This document shows positions 33,083 through 44,466 of a stretch of DNA of 64,000 nucleotides, one piece after another. The DNA comes from Humulus lupulus (Eukaryota > Streptophyta > Magnoliopsida > Rosales > Cannabaceae). The notes below the pieces were generated by a model, which saw only the letters and a list, made by a program, of their open reading frames with translations, ran no database searches and was not told where the DNA came from. Where the stretch lies: NCBI RefSeq assembly GCF_963169125.1, contig NC_084794.1:228442219-228506218 (forward strand). The letters are read 5' to 3'. Numbering within the stretch: the stretch's first letter is position 1; each line of letters opens with the position of its first letter. The translations under genes and the position numbers were made by a program.

Positions 33083-34180
33083 ATGCCCTTGTTGAGATGT
33101 ATTTCCAAGGAAAAAGCTAAGGAAATGATGCGAGAAGTACATGAAGGGTTTTGTGGAGATCATGCTGGTGGGCAAAGTTTATCAAAAAAGATTCTACGAC
33201 AAGGGTATTTGTGGCCTACTATCATCAAAGATTCTATGGAGTTTGTTAAAAAGTGTGATAAATGCCAAAGATTCTCAAAGATACCTCAAGCAGCCCCAAA
33301 TGAACTTAAATAGATGCAAAGCCCATGGCCATTTGCAATTTGGGGAATAGACCTGATCGGGTCTTTGCCTACAAGAAAAGAAAATGTCAAGTATGCAGTA
33401 GTCGTTGTTGACTACTTTACTAAGTGGGTAGAAGCTGAGCTGCTCGCAAAAATCATGACCAAAAAAATACTGGACTTAGTTGTCAAAAACATTGTATGCC
33501 ATTATGAATTGCCAAAAAAGATCGTATCAGATAATGGCACACAATTTGACATCGGCCTGTTTATTGATTTCTACAAACGACATGGAATAACGAAGAACTT
33601 TTCATCAGTAGCCCATCCGCAAGAGAACGAAAAAGTAGAATCTGTAAACAAAACACTAAAGGACACACTGAAGAAAAGGCTCGAACATGCAAAAGGAACA
33701 TGGCCAAAAGAATTACCCGAGGTACTCTAGTAGAACAACACATCAAACAACAACAGGCCATACACCATTTTCTTTAGCATATGGGTATGAAGCTATGTTA
33801 CCAGTTGAGTTAGATCCACCCTCGCATAGAAGGATAACATACGACCAGCATACGAACAATCAATTACTGATGAAATCTTTGGACACAATAGATGAAAGGC
33901 ACGAGCAGGCCCAATTATGAGTTGCAGCTTACCAACAAACGGTCGCACGATATTTTAACTCTAAAGTGCGCGAAAGAAAGTTTGAAGTAGGCAATTTGGT
34001 ACTTCGAAGAGTTTTTCTCAATACTCGCGACCAGGCTGCAAGAGTACTTGGACCAAACTAGGAAGATTCATATCAAATTCAAGAAATTCTTCAACTAGGA
34101 ACATACAAACTTGCTCACTTAAATGGAGATCGCGTTCCTCGCTATTGGAATGGAGAACACATGCGCAACCGTTAGTCACG
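33083..34180 (+). pseudogene. Element D: integrase
   Basis: Frame 33083-33313 holds the zinc-binding H-H-C-C domain (V-H-E-G-F-C-G-D-H, then K-K-C-D-K-C-Q-R-F). A TAG separates it from 33314-33730, which holds the catalytic core: first Asp in I-W-G-I-D-L-I-G, second in V-S-D-N-G-T-Q-F-D, and the glutamate in E-N-E-K-V-E-S-V-N-K-T. N-E-K replaces the common N-G-Q. The C-terminal part (33731-34180) continues in shifted frames with F-S-L-A-Y-G-Y-E-A-M-L-P-V and L-V-L-R-R-V. This enzyme would insert the cDNA into the genome. C has lost it altogether. Confidence 0.82.
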
Positions 34181-34374
34181 GTCAGAAGAGCCTGTGAATG
34201 GTGAAGAAATAAATTTGTTAGTGTCAGTAAAAGGAAATGGTGGTCGATTAAAAAAAATAAAGAAAATAAACTTACACCTATAATTTCGTTAAGCCCACGA
34301 GCAAGGACCTGCTTAGGTTTCAACGAAAGGAGGGAAGCAAAGGCCTCTTTGCTGAGGCGATGCTTGGCTACCTT

Positions 34375-36224
34375 CTAGACTTTATTGAGTATTGAGCTGG
34401 AAGCATGGCTCAACAATTCTGCTGCTAAGGATCCTCCCAACTCTTTGGTGGAGGACTCAGTGTGAGGAGATGGAGGAGGAGTGGTTGTCTTGGAGGTAGT
34501 GGGAGCTAAAGTGTCTAATGATTGAGTCTTGTTGCTTGGAGGTGCCCCACTAGCATCTCCAATGTCTCTCCTGCTTGATTTTTTTGAGCCAACAGATTTT
34601 CCCCTGGAGGCATATATGACTAACACAGTGTTGGTTTGCATGACTAAAAAATAGAACGAGCAGGTATGTTAACAAAAAGTTTTGTGTAATGAGAAAACAA
34701 ACCAAAAGAAATTATAAGTATTGTACCTAAACTACAATTACTGGTCACTACGTTATCTAAGGAACTACAGCTACAATCACCATCTACCTCGAAGAAGTTC
34801 AAGCTAAATTTACTAGTCAAAAAATTAAAATTGCCATCCTTATCGAACAGATGATAAAGGATGGGCAATATATCTAACAGTGAAAAATCCATACAGTTCT
34901 CATCAGAGGATTCAAACACGCGACCAACATATCCAGGCAACTTTTGTTTTCCCTTCCCATGTTGAGGAGGGATCTCAACTGGTCGAGCGTTGGGGTCAGG
35001 CTCTTGGATGGTCACTCCCGTCAGACGATGTCACAGGGATTGTGACACATCTTGTTGTTGTTCGGGGTTTTCTTGTTCCTCAGTGCCATCTCCAGTAGCA
35101 ATCCTCACAGTCGACTCCCTTACCTCTTGGTGAGGCTCCCAAAGGTCGACCAACCTTAAATTACTTTATGTGACCAGTTCCTTGACGCTTTTTTTCTATA
35201 TGTGTCATGCTGGCCATGGACACAGCTCTTATCTCCATTTCTGGAGTGGGCTCTGGTCGGTACCATGGACCTAGACACAGTATAAACTGGCTAAGGACAG
35301 AGAAAAAAAATAAAAGAGCGACCAAGAGAATATCGAACAGAGATAAAGGAGTTTACCTCCTCGTGTGAAGGCCATGTTATCTTTGACCAGATTGGTCGTG
35401 AGGAAATATTCTTGGAAGTATTTCTCCACATTAGATTTGTAAGTTATATCACTCAGGAATGTGCGACCAGATTCCTGGTGATAAAAATGGAAGAACCCCG
35501 TGCTATTTTGGTTGAGGTTGGATTTGAGATCAAACAAAAAATTGATCTCGTGAGGGGTGGGCACATGCCACTTTTTATGGTTGTACAAAATATAGATTGC
35601 TGACAACACTCTATATCTGTTGGGAGTTATTTGAAAAGGGGTGACCTCAAAATAGTTTTCTACCCCTCGAGAAAATTCGTGAAAGGGCGAAATTTCCCCC
35701 ACATCTATGTGGTACCTTGACCAGGCGCAAAAGGCACATCCGGGAATATTTTCCCTCTGGTCGGGTGTAGGCTTATACAAAGTAATCCCAGGAAGCCCAT
35801 ACTTCTTGAGATACTTTGCAACCATCCTGGTCGATATAACGCTTGGAGGGGCAATGTACCAGGGTACATATTCTCGTGGGGCCTCATGTAGACAGGCCTT
35901 AGTTTGGTTCTCGAGTGGTGCGACCCTTATGGGTTGAGGGTCGCTCGAAGGACCCTACTGTTGGCTAGCTGGTAGATGAGTCGATAGTTTTTCTTTTTCT
36001 CTGGGAAGTTTGTTTAACATGACCCATACTTGGTTTTTTCTTTGATGGTTTTCGTCTAGGATAGAATGAAGAAAAAGTTGGTTGAGGAAATCTGGTCGGA
36101 GGAATTAGGGGTGGTGGTGAAGGCTCTGATATGGGTAAAGAAGGTTGTTCCTGGTCTTCGAACAACAAGGAAAGAGATCGATGTCTATTGGTCTCTCTCA
36201 TCCCCAGGGATCATGCATGAATAT
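34375..36224 (-). pseudogene. Element D: antisense gene, coding exons
   Basis: Opposite to gag-pol, between integrase and the 3' LTR. An acceptor TTATTCTTCTCAG ends at 36225, and the coding exon starts at 36224 with a sequence matching exon 2 in C (CCCTGGGGA against CCTTGGGGA). Frame 36201-35965 gives a proline/serine-rich basic N terminus. 35825-35271 gives the conserved domain: K-Y-L-K-K-Y-G-L-P-G-I-T-L, A-W-S-R-Y-H-I, V-T-P-F-Q-I-T-P-N, F-L-F-D-L-K, G-R-T-F-L-S-D-I-T. A donor GAG/GTAAAC near 35357 and an acceptor CTGTCCTTAG near 35291 suggest another intron, before a W-Y-R-P-E-P-T-P-E-M-E-I segment. Frames 35015-34644 and 34641-34375 may be the tail. No enzyme motif is recognised. It is broken by stops here. 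Confidence 0.7.
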
Positions 36225-36724
36225 CTGAGAAGAATAAAGGGAAGTGAGAATCTACGACTAGTAGCAAAAGAAATTAAAAGGAAAAAATATAGTGTTGCTC
36301 GTAGATAAAAGTTAAGCTTTTATACGACCAACAACGTCTGAGTACAAACACAAAAAAACCTAGGAGTAGGTTGGAAAAACAAATCAAAAAGTGAATTTGA
36401 AAAAAAAATTCAGAAAAAATTTCAACTTCATAAACGGGCAGGAGAAACCCAGTTTTTCCGAAATACCAAAAATCGAATTTTTACTTTGATTTTGTGCCCA
36501 AATCAGTGACAATATGCCAAAATACCCTTCCTAAACATCATTATATGCCATAAATCGCCTAAAATACCTATTTTATCCCAAAAGGTCCTATACATTTTAC
36601 CCAAAACCGATTACCCTCACGAACACATCAAGAACATGCAAAACTAATTACAAAAACAGATAAATCATAGCCAAAGATGCGAAAAAATTGCTTCAAAATT
36701 AGTAGGAGGGATTTAAAAACTTAC

Positions 36725-36883
36725 TGGAAGTGAAGTTATGGAGGAAATTGCTTGAAGTTGCTCAAAGAATCCTCGGATCGAACTAAAACACTTGAAGTTC
36801 TTGGAGGTTTTTTCTAAGTATTCTTGAAGAGAGAGAATGATCGGGAAAGAATGAAAGGAAAGAATGAGGGGGGTATTTATATC
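36725..36883 (-). promoter_or_regulatory. Promoter and leader exon of the antisense gene in D
   Basis: The minus strand has GATATAAATACCC (36871-36883), then a pyrimidine-rich leader, then CACTTCCA/GTAAGT with the donor GT starting at 36724. C shows TATA box, leader and donor in the same order and at similar spacing. The intron would run 36724-36225. Confidence 0.62.
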
Positions 36884-37077
36884 GGTCAGAGGTATCTAAC
36901 ACGTAATGATGAAAATTAAGGGTATTGGCAAAAACTGCAATAACTGTCAAATCAGTTATAGGGAACCGTAAAGATAATAATTACTTACCTTTTCGGGGAA
37001 ATAAGTAAAAATGGATGGGACAGGTCAACAGATTGTTGATCGAGTAAGTTTATTAAATTTTGTTCGAATTAAAATAA

Positions 37078-37091
37078 AGTTGGGGGGCAAA
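37078..37091 (+). other. Polypurine tract of D
   Basis: AGTTGGGGGGCAAA directly precedes the 3' LTR, as in C. Confidence 0.8.
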
Positions 37092-37728
37092 TGGTTCCCA
37101 AAATATTTGCATGATGATGTGGCATGTTAAAGAGGCACGTGAACAGCACGTGACTAATTATTAATGAAGGATTGGTAGACCTATGACTAGAGTATCAGAA
37201 GAAATTGAGTTGCTCGATAGACGCAAGGAATATGCTGAGCAGTAGGAAAAAAGATAGACAAAAACATGCGATTAGATCTGCTCGTGGGACCAAGACAAAT
37301 GCTAAAAAACGGTTATAAGTTAGATATTTCAGGGATATTTATTAATTCAAATATAATCAATGTTATTGATATCATTATTTTATTATGTTTGTAACGCAAG
37401 TTACAGACGACCCATAGGCCCATATGTACATCCATGAGTCTATAAATAGGACTTATAGGATTCAATTGGGAGACATGCAATAATTTGTATTCAAAGAGAA
37501 ATAGTGATTTTATACACAATATTTGTATCTATCTTCAAGACTTGTGAAACTTGATGAACCCTTGTTTGTTGATCGCAGGCTTTGGAGTTCTTCTACATTA
37601 ATAAAAACACTAAGTGGACGTAGGTCATTACTAATCCCTGGGGCTAAACCACTATAAAATCTTAGTGTCTTTTACTTTCTTAAATTCAACTCTCTTATTT
37701 TTATCGTTTACTGAATTCAGAGTCAACA
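37092..37728 (+). repeat. 3' LTR of element D (637 bp)
   Basis: Starts TGGTTCCCAAAATATTTGC and ends GAGTCAACA. It matches 24862-25506 with substitutions and small indels. It is followed by ACCTC, the right TSD copy. Confidence 0.88.
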
Positions 37729-37940
37729 ACCTCTGCCTCATATTAAGATCTCTCTGAGTAAAGAAATACTTCAAGCTCTTGTGGTCAGCGTATATCTCAC
37801 ACTTCTCACCATAAAGGTAATGTATCCATACCTTTAAAGCAAAGACCACCACTGCTAACTCCAGATCATGTGTAGGGTACCGTTGTTCATAATCCTTTAA
37901 TTGTCGTGATGCATAAGCAATCACCTTTCAAGCCTGCATA
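37729..37940 (-). pseudogene. Element A: RNase H, N-terminal part
   Basis: The minus strand encodes [37 protein letters not shown] and N-M-R-Q-R, the core of Ty3 RNase H, and is cut exactly after R-Q-R by D's LTR. The remainder lies at 24861 downward. J has the same residues at about 51795-51990. Confidence 0.85.
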
Positions 37941-38900
37941 AGGAAACAACCTAACCCTTTCTTCGATGCATCATAATACACTACAAACTTCTCCTGATCA
38001 AATTGAAGACTCAAAACTAGAGCAGTGATCAACCGCCGCTTCAACTCCTAGAAGCTATTCTCACACCAATATGACAACACAAACTTCATGTTCTTTCATG
38101 TTAGCTCCGTCAGTGGTGTCACAATCTTTGAGAACCCTTCCACAAAACATCGATAATACCCTGCCAATCCAAGGAAGCCTCTAATCTTTGAAGTAGTCCT
38201 TGGCCTTGGCCAATCCCTGACTACCTCAATCTTGGCTGGATCAACCTTAATTCCATCTCTACTAACTATGTGACCAAGGAACGTCACCTGATATAACTAG
38301 AACTCACACTTCTGGAACTTTGCATAAAATTTGTGTTCCCTCAACCTCTGTAATATCAACCGGAGGTGCTGTTCATGCTCTAACTCTGACTGAGAATAAA
38401 CCTGAATGTCGTCGATGAAGACTATCACAAACTTGTCCAAGTAATCCTTGAACACTCTACTCACTAGATCCATACAGGTTGCTAAGTCATTAGTCAGCCC
38501 AAACGAGATGACTAAGAACTCAAAATGCCCATACCTGGTACGAAAGGTTGTCTTCAGAATGTCCTCATATTTGATCCTCAGGTGGTGATAATTAGATCGA
38601 AGATCAATCTTTGAAAATACAGTCTTACCCTGTAATTGATCAAACAAATCATCGATCATTGGCAGTGGATACTTGTTCTTCATAGTCAGCTTGTTCAGCT
38701 CTCTGTGATCAATACACATCGTCAGAGAGTCATCCTTCTTCTTCACGAATAAAACTGGCGCACCCAATGGCAAAAGCCTGGGCCTAATAAAACCCAAGTC
38801 CAGTAACTCCTGTAACTAAACCTTTAGTTCCTTCAATTTTGTTGGAGCCATCCTGTATGGTGCTCTAGATACTGGCTCTGTCCACGGTGCCAATTCAATG
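37941..38900 (-). pseudogene. Element A: reverse transcriptase
   Basis: Frame 38797-38297 contains [40 protein letters not shown] and the active site F-I-D-D in [11 protein letters not shown]. Frame 38287-38096 continues with F-L-G-H-I-V, G-I-K-V-D-P-A-K-I and F-L-G-L-A-G-Y-Y-R. The part from 38095 to 37941 is degraded. J matches throughout. Substitutions such as S-N-Y-H for S-G-Y-H and F-G-L-T-N-D-L-A show relaxed constraint. Confidence 0.85.
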
Positions 38901-39350
38901 ACAAATTATATCTCTTTATGGGGAGGTAACCCTAGTAACTGCTCTGGGAATACATCCAGAAACTCACAAGCTAACTTGGTATCCTCGGGTCCAACTGGCA
39001 CAACCCTAATGGTATCTTCAATGCTGATATCATAGGAATACGGGGTTCATGCACAGTTCCCACAAATACAAACGAGTCATCGCCCTCAGGTTCAAAGGTT
39101 ACCATCTTTTTCTTACAGTCTATGGTTACCCCATACTTGTCTAGCCAATCCATACCCATAATCATATCAAAGTCCTCCATGACCAGCTTAATTAGATCTA
39201 TTGATAACTCTCTACTATCCACCTCCATCGATAATGAACTTACCCATCTTCTAGAGACTACTAGATCCCCAGTAGGCAATAAAGTCCCAAATCCCACTGC
39301 ATAGTACTCGCATAGTCTACACAACCAATCAATCACTCTACTAGATGCCA
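38901..39350 (-). pseudogene. Element A: protease region
   Basis: Frame 39336-38971 contains [16 protein letters not shown], and the helix after the flap D-F-D-M-I-M-G-M-D-W-L with V-T-I-D-C-K-K-K. The D-S-G active site expected just upstream reads I-F-S-G in the overlapping frame 39589-39341, so the catalytic aspartate is lost. Downstream, a deletion or heavy decay separates it from reverse transcriptase. Confidence 0.75.
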
Positions 39351-40186
39351 GAAAAAATCAAAATAGAATAAGAAATGCCAGCACTAGAAAGCTGACCTGT
39401 CACTACTGATGGTCGAGCCTCAGTTCTGACTGTGTCAATGCGCACTCGAGTTGGGGCCAAGTTGTCCACCTTCTTTGGTTCTTCCTTCTTCACCCTTGGG
39501 AAATCTTTCTTAAGGTGTCCAACTATACCACATAAAAACAGGCCTTCGCCCACCACTCCTCTAGATGATCTCTCCTGCATTTGGCACATTCTGGATAAGT
39601 CATCTTGCTCTCATTGCCGCTCTGGCGGCCAACTTGTTTACCCCGTGGCCTCATGTCTAGGCCTGGAACTATGATAGTGTCAGGGGTGTTCCTCTTCTAG
39701 TCACTAGGGCCTACACCCCTACCAAATCCAGTAAAGGGAGGTCCCACCCTCCTGAGTTCCCTTCTGGCCGCATTCTCGCGCCAGATCTTATTTTTAGAGT
39801 TCTCGACTATAAGGGCCTTCTCCACTACCTGTGCATAAGTCGTCACTCCTGGTACTGAAGTAATTTTAACATTCTGGGATATCGTAACATATAGCCCTTG
39901 AACAAATATTTCCTTTCTTATCACATATGTTGGCACCAATTCTAAAGTGTACTTGGCCAGCCTGTCAAATTTCAGACCATGCTTGTAACAATCATGGTGC
40001 CCTGCACCAGATTGCTGAACTCATCTGCCCTTGTAGCTCTGACTGCATCGTTATAGTATTTGTCATCAAACAACCATCTGAACTCTTCCTAGCTCAGAGC
40101 CTTCACATATCTGATCTGGGATACCACTTCCCATCATATTCGGGCGTCCTCCAGAAATACAAATGTGGCACAAGCCACTCTATCTT
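39341..40186 (-). pseudogene. Element A: gag, C-terminal half with zinc knuckle
   Basis: Frame 39939-39697 carries the capsid end (T-S-V-P-G-V-T-T-Y-A-Q-V-V) and a glycine-rich linker. 39589-39341 carries the zinc knuckle, where the first and last cysteines are replaced: L-F-L-C-G-I-V-G-H-L-K-K-D-F, compared with C-F-V-C...D-C in J. Between 39940 and 40186 the capsid reads in another frame (K-Y-Y-N-D-A-V-R-A-T-R) with stops. The gag is interrupted at 40187 by solo LTR I. Confidence 0.75.
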
Positions 40187-41289
40187 TGTTAGGAAAATAT
40201 GTACTTGCCTCAATAGAAATGGTAAGATAATACAACTTTATGCAATCATATTACAAATAAATATAGATTGATTAAAAAGAGTGTTACAACTCTATAACTG
40301 AAAATTCAAATAAAAGGAGAAGGAGATGTAAGATGATAGAAAAAGAAAGTACAACTTTATTACAAAAAGATACAAGTAAACTAGAAGTGTTTGAACAAAG
40401 GAAATAAAAGGATTACAACTTTTAAACAAAAGTACAAGTAAATAGAACAAGAAGAAAAAGCAATAGAAGAAAATAAGAACAAGAACAAAAAAAAATAAAC
40501 TCTCACTCACACAACTAAAGTGAAGAGTGTTGGGGATCACCAACTTGAACAAAGTTTGAAACCTTTGTCCAAAAGCTTATTCCCCCCTAACTCAAGCACT
40601 AAGGGATCTCTCACAGATTTTGGAAATGCTTTCTGGAATAATCAAGCCTCAAGGTGTTTATAGCCAAGTGCTCTAATGGATAGAAATGTTGTGTCTTTCA
40701 AGTGAGCTATAGGCTCCTATTTATAGAGTTTAGAGACACCCTTTGAATTTCAAATTCCACCAACCCCCATGGCTGTTACCAATGTTTAATTGGATTAATA
40801 TGGAATTAAAAATGAGATTTGGGAGTTATTTGGGTTTTTGGAACCGTTTAACACATTTGGAAAAAACTGAAAAATTGGCCTGCGGCCACTGCTCTCTATC
40901 CCCTAGGCCGCGGCCACCATCCTTCAGTGGCCGCAGCCACAGCTCAGTTTCAGCACTTGAAAATGTGATGTTTTTCCAAACGGTTCCAAACCCTCCCAAA
41001 ACACATTATTGGGGTTAAAATCATATCTCTAACAGCCATTTCACATGTGGCTTTATGAAATTCATCTCAATATTTTGTAACACCAAATTTACACAATAAA
41101 GGGTAATATTTGGAAGTTACAAATTTGTAACACCAAATATGTTACATTATTTGGATATATCTCATATATCTAAATATTGTAACTCTCTATTATATGTTAC
41201 AATATGTGACACTCTTTGTCACATTTATTAATCTAAAACATTATATTATAATATTACATTATATTATAAAATAATATAATAGTCTTTAC
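40187..41289 (-). mobile_element. I: solo LTR (about 1.1 kb) inserted in A's gag
   Basis: The insertion splits the gag between the motif for I-L-D-F-M-G-V and that for D-R-V-A-C-A. It starts TGTTAGGAAAATATG on the plus strand and ends near AATAGTCTTTAC. It has no coding region. On the minus strand it has the order expected of an LTR: AT-rich start, GC block (40877-40940), TATA box (40726-40717), then a transcribed part. The right end and TSD are unclear (ATCTT versus TACTT). The family is not known. Confidence 0.62.
40717..40726 (-). promoter_or_regulatory. TATA box of solo LTR I
   Basis: The minus strand reads CTATAAATAG, identical to the boxes in G and K, about 150 bp downstream of the GC block at 40877-40940. 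Confidence 0.65.
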
Positions 41290-41570
41290 TTGCCACCCCC
41301 ATAAAGTCCAGGATGGAAGTGGTCATACACATCCACTGCTCAGCTTGTAGTGAATCTGGCCCTCCCTCAAAGGAAGGAGGGTGCTGCTTCCTAAAATTCT
41401 CATAAAGAGGCTCCCACGTGTTCTCAGCCCCCAATTATTGTTGTAATACAGTGCCACATCAGGTGGCACAACTGGTGCAGCGTTCCTTGTTGGAACCTGC
41501 TGTTGTCTCAGTAGGCAGATCTCTTCTTCCTGCCTCTGTAATCTAGCTTGCATGTCAGCAAGCACATGTT
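41290..41570 (-). pseudogene. Element A: gag, N-terminal part
   Basis: Frame 41565-41323 begins M-L-A-D-M-Q-A-R-L-Q-R-Q-E-E and continues L-L-R-Q-Q-Q. J has L-M-A-E-M-Q-A-R-L-Q-S-Q, then Q-Q and a TAG at the third glutamine. Further on come Y-E-N-F-R-K-Q-H-P-P-S-F-E-G-G-P-D-S in a shifted frame and the motif for I-L-D-F-M at the insertion point. The true start codon lies upstream and is not certain. Confidence 0.72.
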
Positions 41571-42240
41571 GCGAGTTCTCAGGAGCTAGCAGAGGGTTTG
41601 ACCATAGTCGTTTTCTCTAACCTAACTTCCAGCTCCGACTGGTTCATTTGATTGCCCTGGAAGCATACTTCCAAGTGTATTCGAAATCAATGACTCGGCA
41701 CATTAGGCAACAGTAACAGTTTCCAACACTACCCCACGGTCCAAGACCGAACAACTAAGCATACACTTGCAATAATAGTGCTAATAAGCAGTTCAATACC
41801 TTTCCCATACAACAATCATGCTAATAAGCAATTCAGATTATATTCATGCTCAATCAAGGTGTTAATAAGCACGTTCTTAGTATTCATATGCATATAACAA
41901 AGATAATAAGCATTGTCTAGTTTTCAGAAGCCACACTAGTGCCAACAAGCATGCACTTAGCAGTTATACACAAATAACAGTGCTAATAAGCATTCTTCAA
42001 CATTTATAGCAGTAATAATGCTAATCAGCACGTCCTTTAACATGCACATAATAGTCAAGGGCCCGACCCTATCATTATAACTCCTGCTTCCTAATCAAGA
42101 ATGCAAATAAGACATTCATATATCAAATAGGCAGGTAAACACAAATTAATATTAAAAGTTACCGAAACCTGAGTCGAGCTTGTCTTTAGCGACGAGTGTA
42201 TATGCCCAGCCAATCTTCATGAACCCTTAAACCTAAACCG
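41571..42240 (-). other. Leader of element A, with a degenerate TGCTAATAAGCA repeat
   Basis: Between the gag start and the primer site there is no clear coding region. From about 41765 to 42040 the word GCTAATAAGCA recurs six to eight times with variants (GTTAATAAGCA, GATAATAAGCA, GCTAATCAGCA, GCCAACAAGCA), spaced roughly 35-45 bp. Confidence 0.6.
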
Positions 42241-42252
42241 CTCTGATACCAA
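42241..42252 (-). other. Primer-binding site of A
   Basis: The minus strand reads TTGGTATCAGAG, identical to the initiator-methionine-tRNA site of plant chromoviruses and to J's. It is separated from the LTR end by two bases. Confidence 0.85.
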
Positions 42253-42255
42253 GTT

Positions 42256-42260
42256 GTAAC
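42256..42260. repeat. Left TSD of solo LTR E (GTAAC)
   Basis: GTAAC is part of the first bases of A's LTR (TGTAAC at 42255-42260) and is repeated at 44467-44471, where the LTR continues with ATCCTCC. Confidence 0.85.
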
Positions 42261-44466
42261 TGTTAGGAACGAGTTTCCTAATACGCAGCGGAATGGGGGT
42301 GGGTTGGCCCAGTGTACAACAAAAATATTGTAACATATTTAAACTACTTTTAAATATGCGGATCCATTAATATACATACATTAATCATAAGCAAGTAAAT
42401 AGAAAACATACCTCTTGATGTCTATCAAGTGTCCTTGCTATCTTTTCGTAATTTGAACGAACTTCCTATCCAAGCTACTCCAAGGTACTCACACCAAGAT
42501 CTTTCACAACGTTCTCTACACCTCAAGAAGTGTGTGGGCACTTAGAGAATAAAGAATGGTTAATTTCTTATTCTACTTAATGTACCCAACACATGAGATC
42601 AAGAGAATAGGCCTAAAATTGGTTCTGTATCTTTTTCAGGGAGAGATAGAAAAATATCGTTCTTTTTTTCCCAAAGCGAATGAATGTCTTCTTTCTATTT
42701 TCTGATAAGTCTTACTTAAAAAAGAAATAATTTAAATTTTAAAAAATAAATCTGTAACCAATTTACAATTTATCTTTTAATTAATTAATTTTCTATTAAT
42801 GAAAATATCCAAAAACTAATTTTTCAATTTTCCATTAATTAATTAATTAAATAAATAAAATTGAAAAATATATCCCTGGAAATTATGCAGTACACGCCTC
42901 GTCTACCACCCTATATTTTAGGGAAATTTGATTTTTCTATTTTTATTTAATTATTTATTCAAACTACTTTGTCAGATAAAAATCTAACAACTTGATAACT
43001 AATTCAAATTTGAATTAAATATATTTTTAACTAATTATCAAATATAATTAATTATTTGAATAAATATCAATCTTTTAAATTCAAATCCAATTTGAACTTA
43101 TCAGATTATTATCTCCCACTCAAATAAATATATTTAATTAATTATACAAATTAATTAAAACCAATAATAATTTTGAAATTAAATATTTAATTTATTATAA
43201 TTTTGAAAATTATAATTAATTAATTATTTAATATAATTTTGAAATTAATTTAATTATTTAATATAATTTTGAAATTAATTTAATTATTTAATATAATTTC
43301 AAAAATTAATTATTAATTAAATATTAATTAATTTTGTTAATTACAACTAATTTGTAATTAATTAATTAATCACTATTATCACATAATTACATATTTGGCC
43401 AGAAGAACAAATTTCTTCTTGAATATGTCTTTCAACTATTTTTCTCTTTATATCAACTCTTGCCTTGAATAATGTTGATAGAGCCGCTGTGGGAACCTAT
43501 GGACCTATAATTCCAAGCTCCAATAAATTTGAGATTATTAATTAAACTCTTTAATTAAATAATCTTAATTTATTAATCTCATGATTACTCCACTATAAAT
43601 ATGAGACTGCACTCTTGTAATTATAGACATTTCATTTACTGAGTACTTTATAATGATAAAGCGTCCATTGATATAATCATTGCATACAAATTAACCCTCT
43701 AATAATGGTTCATAATTAATCGGGAATAAAATTACCTTTTACCCTTTTAATTATAACTTGTTTCCTTAAGTTCCATTGACTTTACTAGTGAAGGTTAATT
43801 CATAACTAAATTATGAATTTGAGCTCAATAACATTTTCAGTCTTAAAAGTCAACCCTTAAGAGAACCATTATTCAATCTCTTACGAGAAGGTTTAGATTC
43901 CATATCTGTATACTATGTTCCCAGCCATTTACATTAATGAGTTCCCAAAACAAAAGTTTCTAGCCTGATCATTCTGACAGACCCTAACGAGTTAATCAAA
44001 GAACTCATACAACATAAACAGGAGTTCATAGTAACTTCAGGATTAAGAACTATTTGTATATGATCATCAGTTGATATATTTAATTAATACTTCGAAACAA
44101 TATTTAACTAAGTATTAATAAACATATATAAAGTACCTCCACTAAAGTGTCCTACTACACTAGTGATCCGGATCTAGATCACATGTATTCATAATACTAG
44201 TGGACTGTACTTGCAGTAATTAATCTAAAGATTCCATAACTTTATTTTACTGCGAACTATTCAAGTTCATTTATCTCAAACACAATCCTCCCGTACCAAT
44301 ACGTGTTTGAGATCACATATATGAACTTAGAAATTTTTCTGATATTTACATAATATTATCACAGAATAATATAGTCCATAAAATATATGCATAAAAAATT
44401 CAATTTATTTATTTATTTCTTAAAACAATGTCTACTACATATGCTTTCAGGGCACAATTCCCAATA
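42261..44466 (-). mobile_element. E: solo copia-type LTR (2206 bp) in A's 5' LTR
   Basis: Plus-strand ends are TGTTAGGAAC and ATTCCCAATA, the second with CA changed to TA, and perfect GTAAC TSDs flank it. Several stretches resemble B's LTR in order (CCTCTTGATGTCTATCAAGTGTCC, TTCCTATCCAAG, GTGTGTGGGCA), so it is a related copia family. There is no internal region, so it arose by recombination between two LTRs. It carries a 30-bp tandem repeat at 43222-43310. Confidence 0.83.
43222..43310. repeat. 30-bp tandem repeat, about three copies
   Basis: The unit AATTATTTAATATAATTTTG plus AAATTAATTT occurs twice exactly and once with changes. It is a local slippage repeat inside solo LTR E. Confidence 0.75.

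Larger units (their letters stand above)
24862..37728 (+). mobile_element. Element D: Ty3 Tat-type retrotransposon with antisense gene
   Basis: Two LTRs (645 and 637 bp, several percent different), primer region, polypurine tract and an aged TSD bound the element. In + orientation it encodes gag (from 25558), protease (active site near 29935), reverse transcriptase, RNase H and integrase (to about 34170). A 1.9-kb antisense gene on the minus strand follows. It is interrupted by solo LTR G in gag and by inverted-repeat element H in the connection before RNase H. It is inserted in the RNase H of element A. The domain set places it with the Tat/Retand side of non-chromovirus Ty3 elements. Confidence 0.88.
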
